DNA from: GCA-2737665 sp044344795
GTDB taxonomy: Bacteria > Bacteroidota > Bacteroidia > Palsa-965
Length of the DNA: 64,000 nt
Reading direction: 5' to 3'
Assembly (NCBI GenBank): GCA_044344795.1
Contig: JBIJCF010000012.1
Coordinates: 6,400-70,399, forward strand
Positions 18,116 through 28,131 of the stretch are shown here, one piece after another; position 1 is the first letter of the stretch; each line of letters opens with the position of its first letter. Made by a program: the position numbers and the translations under genes. A model generated the notes under the pieces. That model had not been told where the DNA came from, ran no database searches, and worked only from the letters and a program-made list of their open reading frames with translations.

Positions 18116-18655
18116 ATGCAACAATTCGTTAAGCAGGTTCCGCGAATGGTAACCGCGAGATTGATTTTACGTGAAATCATGAGCATTGATTACACTGTAA
18201 TTCATCGCTTAAATAGTGATCCGGATATTATTTTATGGCGAGGTGTTGCACCCATGAAAGAAATTGATGACGCAAAGCAATTGATTTTTAGTTGGAGACA
18301 GGCTTTCGCCCTGAATCGTGGGGTGCGCTGGGGAATTGAAATGGATGGGAAACTAATTGGTACGTGTGGAGCCAAGCAAATATCGTTGCAGCATAAGCGT
18401 GCGGAAATTAGTTACGACCTGCTTCCGGAATACTGGAATCGCGGAATCATGACAGAAGCACTTACAGCGATTACTCAGCTCTTGCTGACAGAATTTAATT
18501 TGCAAAGTATCGAGGCCAATATTGATCCTTCACATCTTGCATCGGCCAAAGTGTTAACCAAACTGGGATTCACTCCTGAGGCATTGTTTAAAAACAACTA
18601 TTATCACGAACGTTGGTGGGACTCGCAAATATGGAGCAAACACAGGGTTAGTTAA
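18116..18655 (+). CDS. GNAT-family N-acetyltransferase (RimJ/RimL type)
   Basis: A 179-residue acetyltransferase with the typical N-terminal TARLILREI, a GxWG-like core (RWGIEMDGKLIGTCG), AEISYDLLPEYWNRGIMTEAL containing the acetyl-CoA binding R/NRGIMTEA turn, and a C-terminal SAKVLTKLGF. Such proteins acetylate ribosomal-protein N-termini or small amines; the substrate is not predictable. The ATG at 18116 lies only 3 nt after a near -7 element (TATCTTTC, 18105-18112). A second ATG at 18146 (MVTARLIL) is therefore an alternative start. It overlaps the convergent PorP/SprF gene by 8 bp. Confidence 0.87.
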   Translation: MQQFVKQVPRMVTARLILREIMSIDYTVIHRLNSDPDIILWRGVAPMKEIDDAKQLIFSWRQAFALNRGVRWGIEMDGKLIGTCGAKQISLQHKRAEISYDLLPEYWNRGIMTEALTAITQLLLTEFNLQSIEANIDPSHLASAKVLTKLGFTPEALFKNNYYHERWWDSQIWSKHRVS

Positions 18656-19580
18656 ACTGTGGAGCAGAAGAGCCCGACGTTAGTCCATTCTTATTAAAGC
18701 GAATTGCTAGAATTAATTCGTGTGTGCCGCTGCTGTAATTGCGAAGATTGGTGGATGTAAAATCAAAGGCATAACCAATTTGCAAATTCTCGCGAATGAC
18801 AAACCCGGTATACGCCGTTATCGCATCCAGATGACGATAAGCGCCACCCAACCAAATTTTGTCTTTGTAAATGATACGTGCACCTGCATCAAATTGGAAG
18901 GGCACAGGAGTTACATACTTTGTTAAGATGCTGGGCTCTAAAACAAAATCATCACCTAAGTTGAAACGATAACCTGCCATTCCGTAGTAATGACGATTCA
19001 GTACGCTGGTTGTGTTCGACATGTAATCGAAAAACTTCAGTTTGCTCTGCTGAATCTGTAAAGCAGAAAACCCAATCCAGAATTTATCGTTGTACAAATA
19101 AAATCCTGCAGAAAAATCAGGTGTTAGAACAGACTGTACAGAGTTGGTAATAACAAGATCTCCGGGATCATGCAAATTGATTTTGTGTCCGTCAATCATA
19201 AATTGCAGAATGCCCGCAGATAAACCCAGTGAAAGCTTTAGCTTTTCTGTTAAAGGTGCGTGATACGCGTAAGACAAATAAAATCCGGTGCGGCGAGTAG
19301 GACCAACGTTGTCTGTGAATAATTGACCTCCAACTCCCATATGATCGTATTTCAATGGACCATTGACACTAAGCATGTAAGTACTCGGTGCATCAGTAAT
19401 TCCTTTCCATTGATAACGATTTGCAGACATGCCCATGAAATAATCCTGTTTGCCACCGATCGCCGGATTTAATACATAATCATTGATCATGAACTGCGAG
19501 AAATGCGGCAACTGTTGCGCGCTTCCTTCAACACTCCAGAGGAAGGCAACAACCGGTATAAGTGTAAGCAGCTTCTTCAT
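18648..19580 (-). CDS. PorP/SprF family type IX secretion membrane protein
   Basis: An outer-membrane beta-barrel protein of 310 residues with a signal peptide (VVAFLWSVEGSAQQ) and the family's opening motif QLPHFSQFMINDYVLNPAIGG. Many alternating beta-strand segments follow, ending in an aromatic-rich barrel (TGFVIRENLQIGYAFDF, ELILAIRF). In Flavobacterium johnsoniae the homologous SprF is needed to bring the giant adhesin SprB to the surface. Here the gene lies 1 bp downstream of a SprB-repeat adhesin, so the pairing is conserved and the two are surely co-transcribed. It is one of many PorP/SprF paralogues typical of such genomes, judging by family knowledge. Confidence 0.93.
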   Translation of the reverse strand: MKKLLTLIPVVAFLWSVEGSAQQLPHFSQFMINDYVLNPAIGGKQDYFMGMSANRYQWKGITDAPSTYMLSVNGPLKYDHMGVGGQLFTDNVGPTRRTGFYLSYAYHAPLTEKLKLSLGLSAGILQFMIDGHKINLHDPGDLVITNSVQSVLTPDFSAGFYLYNDKFWIGFSALQIQQSKLKFFDYMSNTTSVLNRHYYGMAGYRFNLGDDFVLEPSILTKYVTPVPFQFDAGARIIYKDKIWLGGAYRHLDAITAYTGFVIRENLQIGYAFDFTSTNLRNYSSGTHELILAIRFNKNGLTSGSSAPQFN

Positions 19581-19581
19581 G

Positions 19582-22500
19582 TTAGCGTAAAATGGTTACT
19601 GGTCCGGTGTATGTATCAGGGAACAACGGGTCGTTCAGCTTAATGATGTAGTAGTACGTACCAACTGGCAATGGTTCCCCGTTAAAGCGTCCATCGAATG
19701 GAGTCACATAACCTCTAGAGTAAAATAAACGCTCACCCCAACGATTGAACACTTCTACTTCGCAATTCTCAAACAGTTGAATATTGTCAATCTGCCAGTA
19801 GTCGTTGATACCATCTCCATTAGGTGTAAAGCCGTTCGGGAAATCGATCATCGGCACCACTGATACAACTACAGTGTCAGTGCTTCCACATCCTGCAGTA
19901 TCGGTAACTTGAACTACATACGTTGTCGTTCCGGTAGGTGAAGCAACAGGGTTTGATGAGTTAGGATCTCCTAATCCAACAGTTGGCCCCCATACATATG
20001 TTGATCCTGAAGGTCCGGTTGGAGATCCGCCAATTGTTGTAGTCATGCCGGTGATGATAGTTTGATCTGCTCCTGCATCAGCAGTTGGTCCGGGAAGAGA
20101 GGCAACATGAACGGTATCGGCATCAGTACAACCTCCGTTGGTAATAACCACGACATAAGAAGTTGTTCCAAGAGGTACAGAAATATTAACGGAGGATTGA
20201 TTTCCGATTTGCGTATTAGCAGGAAGTATAAACCATGCAAAGGTTGTTGCATTTGTGCTTGCACTTGCATCGAGCACTAATGATCCGGAAGCACATAGTG
20301 ACGTATCGCTTCCGGCATTGGCATTTAAGGTAATCAGCGGATTCACAACAACAGTTGATGTGCTGCTGCATCCATTAGCATCTGTGACAATCAAAGTGTA
20401 AGTACCAAAGAATAATCCTGTTGGGTCTTCAGAAGTTGAAGTATAACCATTTGGTCCGGACCACGCGTAATTGTATGGAGTTGTGCCTCCTGTTACTGTA
20501 ACGTCTACAGCGCCGTCCGCAATATTGTTGCAACTTGCATCCGTAATTACGCTATTGTTCAGCACGAGAGCAGCGGGAGAAACAATAGTCGCATTTTGAG
20601 TTGCCGTGCATCCGTTAGCATCAGTAACAGTAAGCGTATATGTTCCTGCACACAATCCAGTTGCTGTCGATCCGGTTTGTGAATTACTCCAGCTGTACGT
20701 GTAAGGCAACGTTCCTCCGGAAATGTTGGCGCTGATGAAACCATCGCACGTGTTCGTACACAATTCATCTTGTACGAATAAATTAGAGGTAATTAATGGG
20801 GCCGGTTGCGTCAAGGTGACAATCCCTGACGAAACACACCCAGTTACATCAGCTACTTGAATAATATATGTTCCTGCACATAATCCTGTTGTTGTTGAGG
20901 TTGTAGCACCGTTACTCCACGTATAGGTAAAAGGTCCGTTACCCGAAACAATATTAGCTGTTGCAGTCCCATCACAACTGCTATTACAGCTTATTGGAGT
21001 TGATGATGTATTGAGGACAATAGTACTGTTAATGTTGCTTACCGGAATAGCTTGTGTTAATGAACATCCAAAGGCATCAGTAACCGTAACAGTATAAAGT
21101 CCTGCGCACAAACTGGTGATGGTTGAGGTTGTTAAATTACCTGGCAGCCAGTTGTACGTGTATGGACCATTCCCCCCTGAAACGTTCAATGCAATTGCTC
21201 CTGAACAGAATCCGCAATCCGTGTTAGTAATTTGTTGGTTGAGTTGCAGTGGGTTCGGGACGGTGATTGAAAATGTATCAATAAACACACATCCTATTGC
21301 ATCAGTAATTTGTACCGTGTATGTGCCTGCACATTGCCCGTTAATTGATGCGGTAGTTTGACCGGCCGGCAACCAGTTAAAGGTATATGGTGCAGTTCCT
21401 CCGGATGGATTCAGACTAATAGAGCCATCGCAACTAGAAGCACAACTTGCGTTAGTGATATTTGCGTTGGAAGCAGAGGGGCCACCGTTGCTGTTAATTA
21501 TTACGTTAAACTGCTGCGCACAGCCGGTAGCGTCAGTAATCAATACACTATATATTCCGTTACATAATGCATTAAGCGACGATGTTGTTGCATTTGTATT
21601 CCACAAATAGGAGTATGGGCTTACACCGCCTGTTGGGTTTAGGGATATCGATCCGTCACATTGACCGCATGTTGTGTTGTTCACTGTTGCATTTGGTGCA
21701 ATACTGTTTGGTGCAGTGACGTTGCCCGTTGCAGTCGTTGCACATCCCTGCGCATCTGTAATAATGACACTATATGATCCAGCACACAATCCAGATGCAG
21801 TTACGCCGTTTTGACCTAGCGGATCATTCCACTGAAACACGAATGGAGCAGTACCGCCGGTTACATTTACGGTCAATGTCCCATCACAATTTCCGCTACA
21901 CGACACAGGGGTAGAACTAACCGATGTTGTAATATTATTCCACGCATTGATCGTAGAAATAACTTGTTGAGTACATCCATTAACATCAGTAATGGTACAA
22001 GTGTATGTTCCAACACACTGTCCGGAAATTGTGGATGTTGTTTGTCCATTTGGTGCCCACAAGAAACTGTATGGACCTGTTCCTCCGGATGGGTTAAGAC
22101 TGATTGCACCATCGCAACTGTTTATACAATTTGCATTGGTAACAAACTGATTGCCGATGATTGGCTGCGGACTATTGATGATGACAGGCGAATAACGAAT
22201 ACAGCCGTTTGCATCAGTTACTTCAAGATTGTAGTTGCCTGCACACATATTGCTCAAGCTGTTCACCGTTTGTCCCCCCGGAATCCACAGGTAGGAGTAT
22301 GGCGCTGTTCCTCCAATTGGAAGTACAGTAGCGCTGCCATCACAGGCGTTAGGACATGTTACATCTGCAGACGTTATTGTTTCACCTGTTGGGCCTCCGT
22401 TATTATTGAGCGTTACTGTGAATGTGCTTTGGCATCCTGACGCGTCTGTTACAAGAACAGTATAAAGACCGGCGCACACGTTGGTTTGGTTAGGTTGTGG

Positions 22501-25500
22501 CGGCAATCCACCGGACCACGCATATGTGTACGGCGCTGTACCACCTGAAGGAGTAACGTTAATAGTTCCATTACATAAACTGCAATTCGCAGGAGCTGAT
22601 GCAACGGATAAATTGAGGTTTTGAGCCGGTAAAATTGTTACGGTCTGAATATCAATACATCCTCTACTATCACGAACAGTTACCGTGTATGTTCCGGCAC
22701 ATTGATTGATAATCGTTGCAGTAGTTTGTCCGCCTGGTGCCCACAAGAATGTGTAAGGTCCTATTCCGCCGATTGGATTTATAGTAGCACTGCCATCACA
22801 ACTGTTTCCGCATGATGGGGAAGTAAAGGAGGTGTTAGCGAGCAACTGGGCCGGTTGTGTAATAGTGGAATTAATCTGAATATCACAACCGTTCGCATCT
22901 GTTATCGTTACGGTGTAAACTCCTGCGCACAAGCCGGTAACAACAGGTGTTGTCTGTCCGCCCGGAGCCCAGCTGTATGTATAAGTTGGCGTTCCTCCCG
23001 TAACAGTTAAAGACGATGTCGCATCACAATCTCCGAAACATGTTGGACTTGTTGAAGCTGCGGTGGCAACAATAGGGGGCGGTTCTGTAATTGTAACTGA
23101 CAGAATATTTTCGCAACCGTTGGCATCCGTTGTTGAGATGCTATATGCACCCGCACACAGTCCATTTACACTTGGGGTCGTCTGTCCACCGGGCGACCAT
23201 AAATACGTATATCCGGGAATTCCACCAGATGCAACAACAGCCGCCGTGCCATCGCAATCGCCGTTACACGAAGCATTAGTTGATGTTAAGTTCACAAGAA
23301 TTGGAGGAGGTTGTGTTATTGTAACAGAATCAATAATTGAACATCCCGAAGCATCTGTCACTGTAACGGTATACGTGCCTAGGCAAAGATTAACTGTGGT
23401 CGGAACAATTGGACCTGAAGACCAAACATAGGAGTACGGGGTTACACCACCGGTTACTGTTGCTGTTGCACTTCCATCACAGAAGTTATTACATGTGATG
23501 TTAGTCGATGTAACAGTAAGTCCGATTGCGCCGGGTTGTGTTAAACTAAATATGAATGTTCCGGTGCATCCGTTAGCGTCTGTTATGTCCACACTATAAT
23601 TACCGGCACATAAACCTGATTCCGTTGGCCCGCTACCTCCGCTGCTCCAGGAGAACGTGTAAGGTGCTGTACCGCCGTTTGGTGTAACTGTTATTGAACC
23701 ATCACAAGTTCCGTTACAAGATGGCGCCTGCAATGTTGCCGGGGCACTCAAAATATTCGGCTCTGTAATCGTTACATTTTGAAAGGTAATACAACCAATT
23801 GCATCCGTAATTTGAACAAAATAAATTCCTGCACATAATCCACTTACTGAGGGTGTTCCATCCCCCGTTGGTGTTCCCGGTAACCAATCGAAGGTAAATG
23901 GTCCTGTTCCACCTGTTACTGTTGTTGTTGCCGTTCCATCACAAACACCTTGACACGAAGCATCGGCGAATGCCATCGTAGCAGTTGGTCCGTTAATATT
24001 TCCCACAGCGATAGGGATATTTTCAGAACAGCCAGACACATCAGTAACGGTAACCGTATAAATGCCCGGGCACAACGAAGATATGTTTGGTGTTGTTTGT
24101 CCACCGGGAGCCCATAGATATGTATAAGGTCCAACGCCACCGGATACAGACGTCACAATTCCTCCATCGCACAAAGTACAATTCGCGTCAGAAACTACTT
24201 CATTAGCCAAAATTAGAGTGGGCTCCGTAATGTTGAGTACAATTGTAGTATCGCATCCATTTTGATCAGTTACAGTGCAGGTATAAGATCCCGCGCATAA
24301 GCCCGTAACAGTAGAAGTCGTTTGCCCTCCCGGCGTCCACAGGTAAGATAACACACCTGTTCCTCCTGATGCTGCAACGCTGGCCGTTCCGTCGCACAAA
24401 GCATTACATGATGCATTACTAAAAGTAGACGTTGCTGAGATCTGTGGAGGATTACCGAATGTAATTGTAGTTGAACTGAAACACCCGTTAACATCAGTGG
24501 CGGTTACTGTGTAAGATCCTGCGCAAGCGTTGGTAAGATTTTGGTTCACGATGTTACCGGGCTGCCACACGTAAGTATAAGGATTTGTCCCCCCGGATGC
24601 ATTCGCACTAGCAACCGCATCACAATCGCCAAAACAAGTTGGCGTAATGCTGGAGCTGGTTATTGAAATATTGACAAGCTGATTAATGCTCACGGTAGCA
24701 GTTGTTGTACAACCTCGCGCATCCGTAATTGTACATGTGTATGATCCTACACAAAGGTTTGTGGCGGTAGGGTTAGTTCCTCCTGCGGGCGTCCAAAAAT
24801 AGGCATACGGCGAATTTCCCCCACTCACGGCAACCGTTGCGGTTCCGTTGCAAATATTACAACTTGCTGTACTTCCAGTAATTTGTGCTGAAAGAGGTTG
24901 AGGTTGAGTAATACTTACTGTTTGATTGCGGACACACCCGTTCGCGTCCGTAACTGTGAGTGTGTATGTGCCTGCGCATAAGCCGGTTACTGAGGGTGTT
25001 GTTTGACCTCCAGGCATCCATAAAAATGTGTACGGTGCGGCACCCCCGCTTGGATTCGCTGTCGCTGATCCATCACAATTTCCTGAACATGTTGCCGCGA
25101 CTGTTGTAACGCCTGCGCTGATCGGTTGAGGTTGGGTGATATTTATGGCAAGTGTGGTGTCGCAACCGTTGGCATCAGTAACCGTGACGCTGTATGTTCC
25201 AGCGCAAAGTCCGGAAATATTTGGTGTTGTTTGTCCTGTTGGAGCCCAACTATATGTGTATGGGGCGGTACTACCATTAACAACTAACTGAATTGATCCA
25301 TCACACGAGCCATTGCAACTTACATCAGTTTCCGTAATAATAATTTGAAATGGTGTCGGTTGCGTAACGCTAATAACACTGTTGCTCGTACATCCATTAG
25401 CATCAGTAATGTTAACTGTATACGTTCCTGCACATTGGTTGGTAATACTCGGTGTAGTTTGATTTCCGGGACTCCAACTGTATGTATAAGCAGCTGTACC

Positions 25501-27807
25501 GCCGGAAACATTCGCCGAGATTGTAGCGCTGCAAGCATTGGTGCATAATAGCTGCGTAGCAGTTGTCGATACGCTCAGGACATTAGGTTGAGTAATCGTA
25601 ATCGTTTGGTTTCGTTGACAACCATTTGCATCAGTTACGGTAACTGTATATTGTCCGGCACAAAGACCATTAATGCTAGGCGTTGTTTGTCCTCCCGGAG
25701 CCCAAACATACGTGTAAGGTCCCGTTCCGCCGTTCGGTGTAGCTGTCGCCGTTCCGTTACATATCCCATTGCACAGAATATTCGTTCCTGTTCCATTAAC
25801 GACGAGCTGTGGTGGCTGCGTTATGGTAATTGTAGATTGTGCCGTGCAACTGTTGGCATCGGTTACGGTCAAGGTATACGTTCCGGGACATAAGTTACTT
25901 ACGCCTGGTGCGGTTATATTTCCGGGCAACCAATTGTAGGTGTATGGACCGGTACCTCCAGTTGGATTTGCAGTTGCTGCACCATCGCAAGCGTTAAAAC
26001 AAGTAACATTGGTTTGCGTACTACCTGTTAAAAGTTGTGCGGGTTCTGTAATGCTTACTTGTCCGGTGGTTGTACAGCCATTATTATCAGTAATAGTAAC
26101 GGTGTACACTCCGGGGCACAATGAAGTTGCAGTTGCTGCGTTTCCTCCACTTGGTGCCCACGAATAGGTGTACCCCGGTGTTCCACCCGAAGCATTGGCA
26201 GCCGCAGTTCCATTACACGACCCGAAGCAAGTAATGTTAATCGCTGTTGGAGTGCTGATAAGCGCTGGCGGCTGCGTTATATTTACTGTTTGTTGAATTG
26301 AACAGCCATTGTTGTCAGTAACCGTAACCGTATACGAGCCGGCGCATTGCCCTGTAATACCTGCTGTTGTTTGCCCTCCGGGTTGCCATAAAAAAGTATA
26401 TGGAGCAACACCCCCTGATGGGGTTGCTGTTGAAGCGCCGTTGCATAAACCAAAACACGTGGTGTTCGTTACCGCAGTTTGTGCAGTTAACACCGGTGGC
26501 TGAGTTATAGTGGTAACATAGGTATCCAAGCACCCGTTCGCATCTGTAATAGTGCAGGTATAAGTGCCCGGACATAGATTAGTAACCGAAGATGTGGTCT
26601 GTCCTCCCGGTGCCCATAAAAATGAGTAAGGGCCGGTTCCGCCCACCGGTGCAACAGCAGCCGTGCCATTACAGACTGCATTACACGTTACGTTTGTGCT
26701 GCTACCGTTATCTATAAGAACTAAAGGTTGGGTGATGGTCGATTGTTGGGTAACAACACAACCATTATTATCAGTAACGGTAAGGGTATACGTTCCTGCA
26801 CACTGATTAGTAATACTACTAGTGGTTTGATTCCCCGGTGCCCACAAGAAAGTATATCCCGGAGTTCCACCTGCTGCGCTTGCAGAGCTGGATCCGTTGC
26901 AATTTCCATTGCATAAAGCCGGGACATTCGAAAAGAAAATAATAAGTGGCGGCGGATCTACAACTATCGCAAATGCTGGAACTTGGTTGCCGCCTACCAA
27001 GTCAGTTACTACTACGAGATAAGTACCTGCACACAGACCTGTTGCTGTTGCCGTTGTTTGTGGTGGGACAGTGCTCCATTGATAACTGAAATTCCCGGAG
27101 CCTCCAACAACCACAGCTGTTGCTGTTGCATTACATTGGCCGTTACATGAATTAGGGACAACGATTGCCGTCACGGTGTGACTAAGAGGGTTAGCGGGAT
27201 CACTAACCCGAAGCACTTGCCCGCCCTGAATTTTATCTAATCCTTCAATTTGAATTGCAACAATTAATGAAGTTGCTTGCGCATGTATAACTCCGCTTTG
27301 TATTTTTAAATTACCATTCACGTACAGATGATCTTCAATCATTACCTCGCCTTCCGTTGTAATAGTCATTGAATTTGAAAACACGTGACCATTGGATCGA
27401 ATGCGAGTAGTTGCTGCATCGGAGGTAAGCTGCCATTTTAGTTCTCCTGTTTCATTAACCGGCGCGTTCAATTCGATATTACCAAAAACATGAATTGTCC
27501 CTGCTCCGGCAATTTTAATTCCGTTGGAGCTGCTCGTGTTGAGATAATAGCCGATGTTGCTTGGAAATGCTGTAGTTAGCGATTTGCAGTAAACACCTCC
27601 GTCGATGATTACTTCCGTCCCTGTTGAATGAATGACTACATCATCTTCTTTGCCCGGAATACTGCCTGTAATGGAACTTTCCCAGTTTTGAGGATCGTTC
27701 CAATTGCCTGAATTACCAATCCACAAGAACGTTTCGGCAGTTACCGAGAGGTTTGTGCCGGAGAGTAAAATAATAGTACTCAGTAACTGGAATAGGGTCT
27801 TTCTCAT
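19582..27807 (-). CDS. Giant SprB-repeat T9SS surface adhesin with gliding-type C-terminal domain
   Basis: A 2741-residue secreted protein. A signal peptide (LLSGTNLSVTAE) is followed by a beta-rich N-terminal domain (WIGNSGNWNDPQNW, about 28-200). Then come 30 tandem SprB repeats of about 77 residues (consensus CxGxCDGxAxxxxxGGxxPYxYxW...GLCAGTYTVTVTDANGC, shortened here). After these are a PKD-like module (about 2480-2650) and a type B T9SS sorting domain (FPNGFTPNGDGINDYW, ending PVGTYYYIIKL). The domain order mirrors SprB, the mobile adhesin of gliding Bacteroidota, and the adjacent PorP/SprF gene supports the same job. Whether this organism glides cannot be told from the window. No promoter matching the consensus was found upstream. 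Confidence 0.96.
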   Translation of the reverse strand: MRKTLFQLLSTIILLSGTNLSVTAETFLWIGNSGNWNDPQNWESSITGSIPGKEDDVVIHSTGTEVIIDGGVYCKSLTTAFPSNIGYYLNTSSSNGIKIAGAGTIHVFGNIELNAPVNETGELKWQLTSDAATTRIRSNGHVFSNSMTITTEGEVMIEDHLYVNGNLKIQSGVIHAQATSLIVAIQIEGLDKIQGGQVLRVSDPANPLSHTVTAIVVPNSCNGQCNATATAVVVGGSGNFSYQWSTVPPQTTATATGLCAGTYLVVVTDLVGGNQVPAFAIVVDPPPLIIFFSNVPALCNGNCNGSSSASAAGGTPGYTFLWAPGNQTTSSITNQCAGTYTLTVTDNNGCVVTQQSTITQPLVLIDNGSSTNVTCNAVCNGTAAVAPVGGTGPYSFLWAPGGQTTSSVTNLCPGTYTCTITDANGCLDTYVTTITQPPVLTAQTAVTNTTCFGLCNGASTATPSGGVAPYTFLWQPGGQTTAGITGQCAGSYTVTVTDNNGCSIQQTVNITQPPALISTPTAINITCFGSCNGTAAANASGGTPGYTYSWAPSGGNAATATSLCPGVYTVTITDNNGCTTTGQVSITEPAQLLTGSTQTNVTCFNACDGAATANPTGGTGPYTYNWLPGNITAPGVSNLCPGTYTLTVTDANSCTAQSTITITQPPQLVVNGTGTNILCNGICNGTATATPNGGTGPYTYVWAPGGQTTPSINGLCAGQYTVTVTDANGCQRNQTITITQPNVLSVSTTATQLLCTNACSATISANVSGGTAAYTYSWSPGNQTTPSITNQCAGTYTVNITDANGCTSNSVISVTQPTPFQIIITETDVSCNGSCDGSIQLVVNGSTAPYTYSWAPTGQTTPNISGLCAGTYSVTVTDANGCDTTLAINITQPQPISAGVTTVAATCSGNCDGSATANPSGGAAPYTFLWMPGGQTTPSVTGLCAGTYTLTVTDANGCVRNQTVSITQPQPLSAQITGSTASCNICNGTATVAVSGGNSPYAYFWTPAGGTNPTATNLCVGSYTCTITDARGCTTTATVSINQLVNISITSSSITPTCFGDCDAVASANASGGTNPYTYVWQPGNIVNQNLTNACAGSYTVTATDVNGCFSSTTITFGNPPQISATSTFSNASCNALCDGTASVAASGGTGVLSYLWTPGGQTTSTVTGLCAGSYTCTVTDQNGCDTTIVLNITEPTLILANEVVSDANCTLCDGGIVTSVSGGVGPYTYLWAPGGQTTPNISSLCPGIYTVTVTDVSGCSENIPIAVGNINGPTATMAFADASCQGVCDGTATTTVTGGTGPFTFDWLPGTPTGDGTPSVSGLCAGIYFVQITDAIGCITFQNVTITEPNILSAPATLQAPSCNGTCDGSITVTPNGGTAPYTFSWSSGGSGPTESGLCAGNYSVDITDANGCTGTFIFSLTQPGAIGLTVTSTNITCNNFCDGSATATVTGGVTPYSYVWSSGPIVPTTVNLCLGTYTVTVTDASGCSIIDSVTITQPPPILVNLTSTNASCNGDCDGTAAVVASGGIPGYTYLWSPGGQTTPSVNGLCAGAYSISTTDANGCENILSVTITEPPPIVATAASTSPTCFGDCDATSSLTVTGGTPTYTYSWAPGGQTTPVVTGLCAGVYTVTITDANGCDIQINSTITQPAQLLANTSFTSPSCGNSCDGSATINPIGGIGPYTFLWAPGGQTTATIINQCAGTYTVTVRDSRGCIDIQTVTILPAQNLNLSVASAPANCSLCNGTINVTPSGGTAPYTYAWSGGLPPQPNQTNVCAGLYTVLVTDASGCQSTFTVTLNNNGGPTGETITSADVTCPNACDGSATVLPIGGTAPYSYLWIPGGQTVNSLSNMCAGNYNLEVTDANGCIRYSPVIINSPQPIIGNQFVTNANCINSCDGAISLNPSGGTGPYSFLWAPNGQTTSTISGQCVGTYTCTITDVNGCTQQVISTINAWNNITTSVSSTPVSCSGNCDGTLTVNVTGGTAPFVFQWNDPLGQNGVTASGLCAGSYSVIITDAQGCATTATGNVTAPNSIAPNATVNNTTCGQCDGSISLNPTGGVSPYSYLWNTNATTSSLNALCNGIYSVLITDATGCAQQFNVIINSNGGPSASNANITNASCASSCDGSISLNPSGGTAPYTFNWLPAGQTTASINGQCAGTYTVQITDAIGCVFIDTFSITVPNPLQLNQQITNTDCGFCSGAIALNVSGGNGPYTYNWLPGNLTTSTITSLCAGLYTVTVTDAFGCSLTQAIPVSNINSTIVLNTSSTPISCNSSCDGTATANIVSGNGPFTYTWSNGATTSTTTGLCAGTYIIQVADVTGCVSSGIVTLTQPAPLITSNLFVQDELCTNTCDGFISANISGGTLPYTYSWSNSQTGSTATGLCAGTYTLTVTDANGCTATQNATIVSPAALVLNNSVITDASCNNIADGAVDVTVTGGTTPYNYAWSGPNGYTSTSEDPTGLFFGTYTLIVTDANGCSSTSTVVVNPLITLNANAGSDTSLCASGSLVLDASASTNATTFAWFILPANTQIGNQSSVNISVPLGTTSYVVVITNGGCTDADTVHVASLPGPTADAGADQTIITGMTTTIGGSPTGPSGSTYVWGPTVGLGDPNSSNPVASPTGTTTYVVQVTDTAGCGSTDTVVVSVVPMIDFPNGFTPNGDGINDYWQIDNIQLFENCEVEVFNRWGERLFYSRGYVTPFDGRFNGEPLPVGTYYYIIKLNDPLFPDTYTGPVTILR
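20335..27190 (-). repeat. 30-unit SprB tandem repeat array (coding)
   Basis: Thirty protein-level repeats with a period near 231 bp fill the central part of the adhesin gene. Units are diverged in DNA and share the Cys pair, the GGxxPYxYxW strand and the CAGTYTVTVTDANGC strand. Most have Cx3C spacing in the first pair. Units 11, 14, 21, 25 and 27 have Cx2C, and unit 30 has lost the second Cys (CNNIADG). Confidence 0.93.
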
Positions 27808-27904
27808 GCTTACTATCAGTAAAAGTGCACAAATAACCGTTATGTCAATTCCCTACATCGTGTTAAAGATTAACATCGAAATGTGGAATACCTCAAAGTG
27901 TGTT

Positions 27905-27912
27905 TACTTTTG
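27905..27912 (+). promoter_or_regulatory. Promoter -7 element upstream of the small LytTR-like gene
   Basis: TACTTTTG is an exact TAnnTTTG match. The -33 position (about 27882) has only a weak TGTG. Transcription would begin near 27918, which excludes the in-frame ATGs at 27842 and 27881 as starts. Confidence 0.5.
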
Positions 27913-27934
27913 CTTGTATAAATATAGAAAAACC

Positions 27935-28129
27935 TTGGCAGAGGAACAACGTTTACATAAAGACGAGATCATTATTCTCCTTAAAATCGGAGAGCACTTT
28001 GTTCAAAAGCAACATATTCAATCCCTCGCGCGTTTCGGGAAAGGAACCAAAATGATTCTGACTAACGGAAGGGAATACGCAGTAAATGTTCCCTTTGACA
28101 AAGTAGAAGAATTGATCGAGGCAAAGTAA
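27935..28129 (+). CDS. Small LytTR-like protein (64 aa)
   Basis: The frame is open from 27704, but only the last 64 residues look like protein, and the promoter element at 27905 places the start downstream of it. The TTG at 27935 is the first usable start. The sequence (EIIILLKIGEHFVQK, then SLARFGKGTKMILTNGREYAVNV and FDKVEELIEAK) resembles the C-terminal half of a LytTR DNA-binding domain, as in the LytTR regulator at 37372-38121 (RFLKADGGYAVMSDGTQIEV). There is no receiver domain. It could be a minimal DNA-binding protein; the function is inferred and the start codon uncertain. It lies between the divergent adhesin gene and a convergent membrane gene 2 bp away. Confidence 0.6.
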   Translation: MAEEQRLHKDEIIILLKIGEHFVQKQHIQSLARFGKGTKMILTNGREYAVNVPFDKVEELIEAK

Positions 28130-28131
28130 TG

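Noticed and set aside
21964..23431. Plus-strand frames within the SprB repeat gene (for example 158 and 122 codons)
   Set aside because: They are antisense shadows of a repetitive, codon-biased gene and repeat with the same period.
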